From Anisus vortex (lineage: Eukaryota > Mollusca > Gastropoda > Planorbidae), in NCBI GenBank assembly GCA_949126835.1, contig CASBPS010000159.1:1-64000 (forward strand): a stretch of 64,000 nucleotides of DNA, read 5' to 3'. The notes beneath the pieces were generated by a model that was not told the origin of the DNA, searched no databases, and saw only the letters and a list, made by a program, of their open reading frames with translations. Below, one piece after another: positions 47,640-60,800 of the stretch. A program made the position numbers and the translations under genes. Numbering within the stretch: the stretch's first letter is position 1; each line of letters begins with the position of its first letter.

Positions 47640-50600
47640 GCAGACGAAATCGGAGCTAGTCACCAATTTTATCTTTAATTTTTAAATGGTTACTAAGTGC
47701 GGAGCTATAGCAGACACAATCGGAGCTAGTCACCAATTTAATCTTCTATTTTATAAAGGTTACTAAACGCGGGACTAAAGCAGACGAAATCGGAGCTAGT
47801 CACCAATTTTATCTTCAATTTTAAAAAGGTTACTAAGTGCGGGGCTATAGCAGACGAAATCGGAGCTAGTCACCAATTTTATCTTCAATTTTAAAAAGGT
47901 TACTAAGTGCGGGGCTATAGCAGACTAAATCAGAGCTATTCACCAAATTTATCTTCAATTTTTAAAAAGGTTACTAAGTGCGGGGCTATAACAGACGAAA
48001 TCGAAGCTAGTCACCAATTTTATCTTCAATTTTAAAAAGGTTACTAAATGCGGGGCTATAGCAGACGAAATAAGAGCTAGTCACCCATTTTATCTTCAAT
48101 TTTTAAAAGGTTACTAAGTGCGGGGCTATAGCAGACGAAATTGGAGCTGGTCACCAATTTTATCTTCAATTTTAAAAAGGCTACTAAGTGCGGGGCTATA
48201 GCAAACGAAATCGGAGCTAGTCACCAATTTTATCTTCAATTTAATAACGTTACTAAGTGCGGGGCTATAGCAGACGAAATCGGAGCTAGTCAACAATTTT
48301 ATCGTCAATTTTAAAAAGGTTACTAAGTGCGGGGCTATAGCAGACGAAATCGGAGGAAGTCACCAATTTTATCTTCAATTTTAAAAAGGTTACTAAGTGC
48401 GGGGCTATAGCAGACAAAATCTTAGCTAGTCACCAATTTTTTCTTCAATTTTAAAAAGGCTACTAAGTCAGACGCTATAGCAGACGAAATCGGAGCTAGT
48501 CACCAATTTTATCTTCAATTTTAAAAAGGTTACTAAGTGTGGGGCTATAGCAGACGAAATCGGAGCTAGTCACCAATTTTATCTTCAATTTTAAAAAGGT
48601 TACTAAGTGCGGGGCTATAGCAGACAAAATCAGAGCTAGTCACCAATTTAATCTTCTATTTTAAAAAGGTTACTAAGTGCGGGGCCATAGCAGACGAATT
48701 CAGAGCTAGTCACCAATTTTATCTTCAATTTTAAAAAGGTTACTAGGTGCGGGGCTATAGCAGACGAAATCGGAGCTAGTCACCCATTTTATCTTCAATT
48801 TTATAAAGGTTACAAAACGCGGGACTAAAGCAGACGAAATCGGAGCTAGTCACCAATTTTATCCTCAATTTTTAAAAAGGTTACTAAGTTCGGGGCTATA
48901 ACAGACGAAATCGAAGCTAGTCACACATTTTATCTTCAATTTTAAAATAGTTACTAAGTGCGGGGCTATAGCAGACGAAATAAGAGCTAGTCACCCATTT
49001 TATCTTCAATTTTAAAATGGTTACTAAGTGCGGGGCTATAGCAGACGAAATCGGAGCTAGTCACCAATTTTATCTTCAATTTTAAAAAGGTTACTAAGTG
49101 CGGGGCTATAGCAGACGAAATCGGAGCTAGTCACCAATTTTATCTTCAATTTTAAAAAGGCTACTAAGTGCGAGGCTATAGCAGACGAAATCGGAGCTAG
49201 TCACCAATTTTATCTTTAATTTTAAAATGGTTACTAAGTGCGGAGCTATAGCAGACACAATCGGAGCTAGTCACCAATTTAATCTTCTATTTTATAAAGG
49301 TTACTAAACGCGGGACTAAAGCAGACGAAATCGGAGCTAGTCACCAATTTTATCTTCAATTTTAAAAAGGTTACTAAGTGCGGGGCTATAGCAGACGAAA
49401 TCGGAGCTAGTCACCAATTTTATCTTCAATTTTAAAAAGGTTACTAAGTGCGGGGCTATAGCAGACGAAATCGGAGCTAGTCACCAATTTTATCTTCAAT
49501 TTTAAAAAGGCTACTAAGTGCGGGGCTATAGCAGACGAAATCGGAGCTAGTCACCAATTTTATCTTCAATTTTAAAAAGGTTACTAAGTGCGGGGCTATA
49601 GCAGACGAAATCGGAGCTAGTCACCAATTTTATCTTCAATTTTAAAAAGGCTACTAAGTGCGAGGCTATAGCAGACGAAATCGGAGCTAGTCACCAATTT
49701 TATCTTTAATTTTTAAATGGTTACTAAGTGCGGAGCTATAGCAGACACAATCGGAGCTAGTCACCAATTTAATCTTCTATTTTATAAAGGTTACTAAACG
49801 CGGGACTAAAGCAGACGAAATCGGAGCTAGTCACCAATTTTATCTTCAATTTTAAAAAGGTTACTAAGTGCGGGGCTATAGCAGACGAAATCGGAGCTAG
49901 TCACCAATTTTATCTTCAATTTTAAAAAGGTTACTAAGTGCGGGGCTATAGCAGACTAAATCAGAGCTATTCACCAAATTTATCTTCAATTTTTAAAAAG
50001 GTTACTAAGTGCGGGGCTATAACAGACGAAATCGAAGCTAGTCACCAATTTTATCTTCAATTTTAAAAAGGTTACTAAATGCGGGGCTATAGCAGACGAA
50101 ATAAGAGCTAGTCACCCATTTTATCTTCAATTTTTAAAAGGTTACTAAGTGCGGGGCTATAGCAGACGAAATTGGAGCTGGTCACCAATTTTATCTTCAA
50201 TTTTAAAAAGGCTACTAAGTGCGGGGCTATAGCAAACGAAATCGGAGCTAGTCACCAATTTTATCTTCAATTTAATAACGTTACTAAGTGCGGGGCTATA
50301 GCAGACGAAATCGGAGCTAGTCAACAATTTTATCGTCAATTTTAAAAAGGTTACTAAGTGCGGGGCTATAGCAGACGAAATCGGAGGAAGTCACCAATTT
50401 TATCTTCAATTTTAAAAAGGTTACTAAGTGCGGGGCTATAGCAGACAAAATCTTAGCTAGTCACCAATTTTTTCTTCAATTTTAAAAAGGCTACTAAGTC
50501 AGACGCTATAGCAGACGAAATCGGAGCTAGTCACCAATTTTATCTTCAATTTTAAAAAGGTTACTAAGTGTGGGGCTATAGCAGACGAAATCGGAGCTAG

Positions 50601-51700
50601 TCACCAATTTTATCTTCAATTTTAAAAAGGTTACTAAGTGCGGGGCTATAGCAGACAAAATCAGAGCTAGTCACCAATTTAATCTTCTATTTTAAAAAGG
50701 TTACTAAGTGCGGGGCCATAGCAGACGAATTCAGAGCTAGTCACCAATTTTATCTTCAATTTTAAAAAGGTTACTAGGTGCGGGGCTATAGCAGACGAAA
50801 TCGGAGCTAGTCACCCATTTTATCTTCAATTTTATAAAGGTTACAAAACGCGGGGCTAAAGCAGACGAAATCGGAGCTAGTCACCAATTTTATCCTCAAT
50901 TTTTAAAAAGGTTACTAAGTTCGGGGCTATAACAGACGAAATCGAAGCTAGTCACACATTTTATCTTCAATTTTAAAATAGTTACTAAGTGCGGGGCTAT
51001 AGCAGACGAAATAAGAGCTAGTCACCCATTTTATCTTCAATTTTAAAATGGTTACTAAGTGCGGGGCTATAGCAGACGAAATCGGAGCTAGTCACCAATT
51101 TTATCTTCAATTTTAAAAAGGTTACTAAGTGCGGGGCTATAGCAGACGAAATCGGAGCTAGTCACCAATTTTATCTTCAATTTTAAAAAGGCTACTAAGT
51201 GCGAGGCTATAGCAGACGAAATCGGAGCTAGTCACCAATTTTATCTTTAATTTTAAAATGGTTACTAAGTGCGGAGCTATAGCAGACACAATCGGAGCTA
51301 GTCACCAATTTAATCTTCTATTTTATAAAGGTTACTAAACGCGGGACTAAAGCAGACGAAATCGGAGCTAGTCACCAATTTTATCTTCAATTTTAAAAAG
51401 GTTACTAAGTGCGGGGCTATAGCAGACGAAATCGGAGCTAGTCACCAATTTTATCTTCAATTTTAAAAAGGTTACTAGGTGCGGGGCTATAGCAGACTAA
51501 ATCAGAGCTATTCACCAAATTTATCTTCAATTTTTAAAAAGGTTACTAAGTGCGGGGCTATAACAGACAAAATCGAAGCTAGTCACCAATTTTATCTTCA
51601 ATTTTAAAAAGGTTACTAAATGCGGGGCTATAGCAGACGAAATAAGAGCTAGTCACCCATTTTATCTTCAATTTTTAAAAGGTTACTAAGTGCGGGGCTA
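47640..51700. repeat. Higher-order repeat, 2031-bp period
   Basis: A rare ATCTTTAATTTTTAAATGG unit at 47671 and 49702, and the AAATTGGAGCTGG unit at 48126 and 50157, are 2031 bp apart. A third cassette at 51698 follows after 1541 bp. Confidence 0.82.
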
Positions 51701-54700
51701 TAGCAGACGAAATTGGAGCTGGTCACCAATTTTATCTTCAATTTTAAAAAGGCTACTAAGTGCGGGGCTATAGCAAACGAAATCGGAGCTAGTCACCAAT
51801 TTTATCTTCAATTTAATAACGTTACTAAGTGCGGGGCTATAGCAGACGAAATCGGAGCTAGTCAACAATTTTATCGTCAATTTTAAAAAGGTTACTAAGT
51901 GCGGGGCTATAGCAGACGAAATCGGAGGAAGTCACCAATTTTATCTTCAATTTTAAAAAGGTTACTAAGTGCGGGGCTATAGCAGAGGAAATCGGAGCTA
52001 GTCACCAATTTTATCTTTAATTTTAAAATGGTTACTAAGTGCGGGGCTATAGCAGACAAAATCGGAGCTAGTCACCAATTTTATCTTCAATTTTAAAAAG
52101 GTTACTAAGTGCGGGGCTATAGCAGACGAAATCGGAGCTAGTCACCAATTTTATCTTCAATTTTTTAAAGGTTACTAAACGCGGGACTAAAACAGACGAA
52201 ATCGGAGCTAGTCACCAATTTTATCCTCAATTTTTAAAAAGGTTACTAAGTGCGGGGCTATAACAGACGAAATCGAAGCTAGTCACAAATTTTATCTTCA
52301 ATTTTAAAAAGGTTACTAAATGCGGGGCTATAGCAGACGAAACAAGAGCTAGTCACCCATTTTATCTTCAATTTTAAAAAGGTTACTAAGTGCGTGGCTA
52401 TAGCAGACGAAATCGGAGCTGGTCACCAATTTTATCTTCAATTTTAAAAAGGCTACTAAGTGCGGGGCTATAGCAGACGAAATCGGAGCTAGTCACCAAT
52501 TTTATCTTCAATTTAATAACGTTACTAAGAGCGGGGCTATAGCAGACGAAATCGGAGCTAGTCAACAATTTTATCTTCAATTTTTAAAATGTTACTCAGT
52601 GCGGGGCTATAGCAGACGAAATCGGAGCTAGTCACCAATTTTATCTTCAATTTTAAAAAGGTTACTAATTTCGGGGCTATAGCAGACGAAATCGGAGCTA
52701 GTCACCAATTTTATCTTCAATTTTAAAAAGGTTACTAAGTGCGGGGCTATAGCAGACGAAATCGGAGCTAGTCACCAATTTTATCTTCAATTTTAAAAAG
52801 GTTACTAAGTGCGGGGCTATAGCAGACAAAATCTTAGCTAGTCACCAATTTTTTCTTCAATTTTAAAAAGGCTACTAAGTCAGACGCTATAGCAGACGAA
52901 ATCGGAGCTAGTCACCAATTTTATCTTCAATTTTAAAAAGGTTACTAAGTGTGGGGCTATAGCAGACGAAATCGGAGCTAGTCACCAATTTTATCTTCAA
53001 TTTTAAAAAGGTTACTAAGTGCGGGGCTATAGCAGACAAAATCAGAGCTAGTCACCAATTTAATCTTCTATTTTAAAAAGGTTACTAAGTGCGGGGCCAT
53101 AGCAGACGAATTCAGAGCTAGTCACCAATTTTATCTTCAATTTTAAAAAGGTTACTAGGTGCGGGGCTATAGCAGACGAAATCGGAGCTAGTCACCCATT
53201 TTATCTTCAATTTTATAAAGGTTACAAAACGCGGGACTAAAGCAGACGAAATCGGAGCTAGTCACCAATTTTATCCTCAATTTTTAAAAAGGTTACTAAG
53301 TTCGGGGCTATAACAGACGAAATCGAAGCTAGTCACACATTTTATCTTCAATTTTAAAATAGTTACTAAGTGCGGGGCTATAGCAGACGAAATAAGAGCT
53401 AGTCACCCATTTTATCTTCAATTTTAAAATGGTTACTAAGTGCGGGGCTATAGCAGACGAAATCGGAGCTAGTCACCAATTTTATCTTCAATTTTAAAAA
53501 GGTTACTAAGTGCGGGGCTATAGCAGACGAAATCGGAGCTAGTCACAAATTTTATCTTCAATTTTAAAAAGGCTACTAAGTGCGAGGCTATAGCAGACGA
53601 AATCGGAGCTAGTCACCAATTTTATCTTTAATTTTAAAATGGTTACTAAGTGCGGAGCTATAGCAGACACAATCGGAGCTAGTCACCAATTTAATCTTCT
53701 ATTTTATAAAGGTTACTAAACGCGGGACTAAAGCAGACGAAATCGGAGCTAGTCACCAATTTTATCTTCAATTTTAAAAAGGTTACTAAGTGCGGGGCTA
53801 TAGCAGACGAAATCGGAGCTAGTCACCAATTTTATCTTCAATTTTAAAAAGGTTACTAAGTGCGGGGCTATAGCAGACTAAATCAGAGCTATTCACCAAA
53901 TTTATCTTCAATTTTTAAAAAGGTTACTAAGTGCGGGGCTATAACAGACAAAATCGAAGCTAGTCACCAATTTTATCTTCAATTTTAAAAAGGTTACTAA
54001 ATGCGGGGCTATAGCAGACGAAATAAGAGCTAGTCACCCATTTTATCTTCAATTTTTAAAAGGTTACTAAGTGCGGGGCTATAGCAGACGAAATTGGAGC
54101 TGGTCACCAATTTTATCTTCAATTTTAAAAAGGCTACTAAGTGCGGGGCTATAGCAAACGAAATCGGAGCTAGTCACCAATTTTATCTTCAATTTAATAA
54201 CGTTACTAAGTGCGGGGCTATAGCAGACGAAATCGGAGCTAGTCAACAATTTTATCGTCAATTTTAAAAAGGTTACTAAGTGCGGGGCTATAGCAGACGA
54301 AATCGGAGGAAGTCACCAATTTTATCTTCAATTTTAAAAAGGTTACTAAGTGCGGGGCTATAGCAGACAAAATCTTAGCTAGTCACCAATTTTTTCTTCA
54401 ATTTTAAAAAGGCTACTAAGTCAGACGCTATAGCAGACGAAATCGGAGCTAGTCACCAATTTTATCTTCAATTTTAAAAAGGTTACTAAGTGCGGGGCTA
54501 TAGCAGACGAAATCGGAGCTAGTCACCAATTTTATCTTCAATTTTAAAAAGGTTACTAAGTGCGGGGCTATAGCAGACAAAATCAGAGCTAGTCACCAAT
54601 TTAATCTTCTATTTTAAAAAGGTTACTAAGTGCGGGGCCATAGCAGACGAATTCAGAGCTAGTCACCAATTTTATCTTCAATTTTAAAAAGGTTACTATG

Positions 54701-57700
54701 TGCGGGGCTATAGCAGACGAAATCGGAGCTAGTCACCCATTTTATCTTCAATTTTATAAAGGTTACAAAACGCGGGACTAAAGCAGACGAAATCGGAGCT
54801 AGTCACCAATTTTATCCTCAATTTTTAAAAAGGTTACTAAGTTCGGGGCTATAACAGACGAAATCGAAGCTAGTCACACATTTTATCTTCAATTTTAAAA
54901 TAGTTACTAAGTGCGGGGCTATAGCAGACGAAATAAGAGCTAGTCACCCATTTTATCTTCAATTTTAAAAAGGTTACTAAGTGCGGGGCTATAGCAGACG
55001 AAATCGGAGCTGGTCACCAATTTTATCTTTAATTTTAAAAAGGCTACTAAGTGAGACGCTATAGCAGACGAAATCGGAGCTAGTCACCAATTTTATCTTC
55101 AATTTTAAAAAGTTTACTAAGTGCGGGGCTATAGCAGACGAAATCGGAGCTAGTCACCAATTTTATCTTCAATTTTAAAAAGGTTACTAAGTGCGGGGCT
55201 ATAGCAGAGGAAATCGGAGCTAGTCACCAATTTTATCTTTAATTTTAAAATGGTTACTAAGTGCGGGGCTATAGCAGACAAAATCGGAGCTAGTCACCAA
55301 TTTTATCTTCAATTTTAAAAAGGTTACTAAGTGCGGGGCTATAGCAGACGAAATCGGATCTAGTCACCAATTTTATCTTCAATTTTTTAAAGGTTACTAA
55401 ACGCGGGACTAAAGCAGACGAAATCGGAGCTAGTCACCAATTTTATCTTCAATTTTAAAAAGGTTACTAAGTGCGGGGCTATAGCAGACGAAATCGGAGC
55501 TAGTCACCAATTTTATCTTCAATTTTTTAAAGGTTACTAAACGCAGGACTAAAACAGACGAAATCGGAGCTAGTCACCAATTTTATCCTCAATTTTTAAA
55601 AAGGTTACTAAGTGCGGGGCTATAACAGACGAAATCGAAGCTAGTCACAAATTTTATCTTCAATTTTAAAAAGGTTACTAAATGCGGGGCTATAGCAGAC
55701 GAAACAAGAGCTAGTCACCCATTTTATCTTCAATTTTAAAAAGGTTACTAAGTGCGTGGCTATAGCAGACGAAATCGGAGCTGGTCACCAATTTTATCTT
55801 CAATTTTAAAAAGGCTACTAAGTGCGGGGCTATAGCAGACGAAATCGGAGCTAGTCACCAATTTTATCTTCAATTTAATAACGTTACTAAGAGCGGGGCT
55901 ATAGCAGACGAAATCGGAGCTAGTCAACAATTTTATCTTCAATTTTTAAAATGTTACTCAGTGCGGGGCTATAGCAGACGAAATCGGAGCTAGTCACCAA
56001 TTTTATCTTCAATTTTAAAAAGGTTACTAATTTCGGGGCTATAGCAGACGAAATCGGAGCTAGTCACCAATTTTATCTTCAATTTTAAAAAGGTTACTAA
56101 GTGCGGGGCTATAGCAGACGAAATCGGAGCTAGTCACCAATTTTATCTTCAATTTAATAACGTTACTAAGTGCAGGGCTATAGCAGACGAAATCGGAGCT
56201 AGTCACCAATTTTATCTTCAATTTTAAAAAGGTTACTAAGTGCGGGGCTATAGCAGACGAAATCGGAGCTAGTCACCAATTTTATCTTCAATTTTAAAAA
56301 GGCTACTAAGTGCGGGGCTATAGCAGACGAAATCGGAGCTAGTCACCAATTTTATCTTTAATTTTAAAATGGTTACTAAGTGCGGGGCTATAGCGGACAA
56401 AATCGGAGCTAGTCAACAATTTAATCTTCTATTTTAAAAAGGTTACTAAGTGCGGGGCCATAGCAGACGAATTCAGAGCTAGTCAACAATTTTATCTTCA
56501 ATTTTAAAAAGATTACTAGGTGCGGGGCTATAGCAGACGAAATCGGAGCTAGTCACCAATTTTATCTTCAATTTTATAAAGGTTACTAAACGCGGGACTA
56601 AAGCAGACGAAATCGGAGCTAGTCACCAATATTATCTTCAATTTTAAAAAGGTTACTGAGTGCGGAGCTATAGCAGACGAAATCGGAGCTAGTCACCAAT
56701 TTTATCTTCAATTTTAAAAAGGTTACTAAGTGCGGGGCTATAGCAGACTAAATCAGAGCTAGTCACCAAATTTATCTTCAATTTTTAAAAAGGTTACTAA
56801 GTGCGGGGCTATAGCAGACGAATTCAGAGCTAGTCACCAATTTTATCTTCAATTTTGAAAAGGTTACTAAATGCGGGGCTATAGCAGACGAAATCGGAGC
56901 TAGTCACCAATTTTATCTTCAATTTTATAAAGGTTACTAAACGCGGGACTAAAGCAGACGAAATCGGAGCTAGTCACCAATTTTATCTTCAATTTTAAAA
57001 AGGTTACTAAGTGCGGGGCTATAGCAGACGAAATCGGAGCTAGTCACCAATTTTATCTTCAATTTTATAAAGGTTACTAAACGCGGGACTAAAGCAGACG
57101 AAATCGGAGCTAGTCACCAATTTTATCCTCAATTTTTAAAAAGGTTACTAAGTGCGGGGCTATAACAGATGAAATCGAAGCTAGTCACAAATTGTATCTT
57201 CAATTTTAAAAAGGTTACTAAATGCGGGGCTATAGCAGACGAAATAAGAGCTAGTCACCCATTTTATCTTCAATTTTAAAAAGGTTACTAAGTGCGGGGC
57301 TATAGCAGACGAAATCGGAGCTGGTCACCAATTTTATCTTCAATTTTAAAAAGGCTACTAAGTGTGGGGCTATAGAAGACGAAATCGGAGCTAGTCACCA
57401 ATTTTATCTTCAATTTAATAACGTTACTAAGTGCGGGGCTATAGCAGACGAAATCGGAGCTAGTCAACAATTTTATCTTCAATTTTTAAAATGTTACTCA
57501 GTGCGGGGCTATAGCAGACGAAATCGGAGCTAGTCACCAATTTTATCTTCAATTTTAAAAAGGTTACTAAGTGCGGGGCTATAGCAGACGAAATCGGAGC
57601 TAGTCACCAATTATATCTTCAATTTTAAAAAAGGTTACTAAGTGCGGGGCTATAGCAGACGAAATCGGAGCTAGTCACCAATTTTATCTTTAATTTTAAA

Positions 57701-57859
57701 ATGGTTACTAAGTGCGGGGCTATAGCAGACAAAATCGGAGCTAGTCACCAATTTAATCTTCTATTTTAAAAAGGTTACTAAGTGCGGGGCCATAGCAGAC
57801 GAATTCAGAGCTAGTCACCAATTTTATCTTCAATTTTAAAAAGGTTACTAGGTGCGGGG

Positions 57860-60800
57860 CTATAGCAGACGAAATCTGAGCTAGTCACCAATTTTATCTT
57901 CAATTTTATAAAGGTTACTAAACGCGGGACTAAAGCAGACGAAATCGGAGCTAGTCACCAATTTTATCTTTAATTTTAAAAAAGGTTACTAAGTGCGGGG
58001 CTATAGCAGACGAAATCGGAGCTAGTCACCAATTTTATCTTCAATTTTTTAAAGGTTACTAAACGCGGGACTAAAGCAGACGAAATCGGAGCTAGTCACC
58101 AATTTTATCCTCAATTTTTAAAAACGTTACTAATCGCGGGGCTATAACAGAAGAAATCGAAGCTAGTCACAAATTTTATCTTCAATTTTAAAAAGGTTAC
58201 TTAATGCGGGGCTATAGCAGACGAAATAAGAGCTAGTCACCCATTTTATCTTCAATTTTAAAAAGGTTACTAAGTGCGGGGCTATAGCAGACGAAATCGG
58301 AGCTGGTCACCAATTTTATCTTCAATTTTAAAAAGGCTACTAAGTGCGGGGCTATAGCAGACGAAATCGGAGCTAGTCACCAATTTTATCTTCAATTTAA
58401 TAACGTTACTAAGTGCGGGGCTATAGCAGAAGAAATCGGAGCTAGTCAACAATTTTATCTTCAATTTTAAAAAGGCTACTAAGTGCGGGGCTATAGCAGA
58501 CGAAATTGGAGCTAGTCACCAATTTTATCTTCAATTTTAAAAAGGTTACTAAGTGCGGGGCTATAGCAGACGAAATCGGAGCTAGTCACCAATTTTATCT
58601 TCAATTTTAAAAAGGTTACTAAGTGCGGGGCTATAGCAGAGGAAATCGGAGCTAGTCACCAATTTTATCTTTAATTTTAAAATGGTTACTAAGTGCGGGG
58701 CTATAGCAGACAAAATCGGAGCTAGTCACCAATTTTATCTTCAATTTTAAAAAGGTTACTAAGTGCGGGGCTATAGCAGATGAAATCGGAGCTAGTCACC
58801 AATTTTATGTTCAATTTTTTAAAGGTTACTAAACGCGGGGCTATAACAGACAAAATCGAAGCTAGTCACAAATTTTATCTTCAATTTTAAAAAGGTTACT
58901 AAATGCGGGGCTATAGCAGACTAAATAAGAGCTAGTCACCCATTTTATCTTCAATTTTAAAAAGTTTACTAAGTGCGGGGCTATAGCAGACGAAATCGGA
59001 GCTGGTCACCAATTTTATCTTCAATTTTAAAAAGGCTACTAAGTGCGGGGCTATAGCAGACGAAATCGGAGCTAGTCACCAATTTTATCTTCAATTTAAT
59101 AACGTTACTAAGTGCGGGGCTATAGCAGACGAAATCGGAGCTAGTCAACAATTTTATCTTCAATTTTTAAAAAGGCTACTAAGTGCGGGGCTATAGCAGA
59201 CGAAATCGGAGCTAGTCACCAATTTTATCTTCAATTTTAAAAAGGTTACTAAGTGCGGGGCTATAGCAGACGAAATCGGAGCTAGTCACCAATTTTATCT
59301 TCAATTTTAAAAAGGCTACTAAGTGCGGGGCTATAGCAGACGAAATCGGAGCTAGTCAACAATTTTATCTTCAATTTTTAAAATGTTACTCAGTGCGGGG
59401 CTATAGCAGACGAAATCGGGGCTAGTCACCAATTTTATCTTCAATTTTAAAAAGGTTACTAAGTGCGGGGCTATAGCAGACGAAATCGGAGCTAGTCACC
59501 AATTTTATCTTCAATTTTAAAAAGGCTACTAAGTGCGGGGCTATAGCAGACGAAATCGGAGCTAGTCACCAATTTTATCTTCAATTTTAAAAAGGTTACT
59601 AAGTGCGGGGCTATAGCAGACGAAATCGGAGCTAGTCACCAATTATATATTCAATTTTAAAAAAGGTTACTAAGTGCGGGGCTATAGCAGACGAAATCGG
59701 AGCTAGTCACCAATTTTATCTTTAATTTTAAAATGGTTACTAAGTGCGGGGCTATAGCAGACAAAATCGGAGCTAGTCACCAATTTAATCTTCTATTTTA
59801 AAAAGGTTACTAAGTGCGGGGCCATAGCAGACGAATTCAGAGCTAGTCACCAATTTTATCTTCAATTTTAAAAAGGTTACTAGGTGCGGGGCTATAGCAG
59901 ACGAAATCTGAGCTAGTCACCAATTTTATCTTCAATTTTATAATAGTTACTAAACGCGGGACTAAAGCAGACGAAATCGGAGCTAGTCACCAATTTTATC
60001 TTTAATTTTAAAAAAGGTTACTAAGTGCGGGGCTATAGCAGACGAAATCGGAGCTAGTCACCAATTTTATCTTCAATTTTTTAAAGGTTACTAAACGCGG
60101 GACTAAAGCAGACGAAATCGGAGCTAGTCACCAATTTTATCCTCAATTTTTAAAAACGTTACTAATCGCGGGGCTATAACAGAAGAAATCGAAGCTAGTC
60201 ACAAATTTTATCTTCAATTTTAAAAAGGTTACTTAATGCGGGGCTATAGCAGACGAAATAAGAGCTAGTCACCCATTTTATCTTCAATTTTAAAAAGGTT
60301 ACTAAGTGCGGGGCTATAGCAGACGAAATCGGAGCTGGTCACCAATTTTATCTTCAATTTTAAAAAGGCTACTAAGTGCGGGGCTATAGCAGACGAAATC
60401 GGAGCTAGTCACCAATTTTATCTTCAATTTAATAACGTTACTAAGTGCGGGGCTATAGCAGAAGAAATCGGAGCTAGTCAACAATTTTATCTTCAATTTT
60501 AAAAAGGCTACTAAGTGCGGGGCTATAGCAGACGAAATCTGAGCTAGTCACCAATTTTATCTTCAATTTTATAAAGGTTACTAAACGCGGGACTAAAGCA
60601 GACGAAATCGGAGCTAGTCACCAATTTTATCTTTAATTTTAAAAAAGGTTACTAAGTGCGGGGCTATAGCAGACGAAATCGGAGCTAGTCACCAATTTTA
60701 TCTTCAATTTTTTAAAGGTTACTAAACGCGGGACTAAAGCAGACGAAATCGGAGCTAGTCACCAATTTTATCCTCAATTTTTAAAAACGTTACTAATCGC

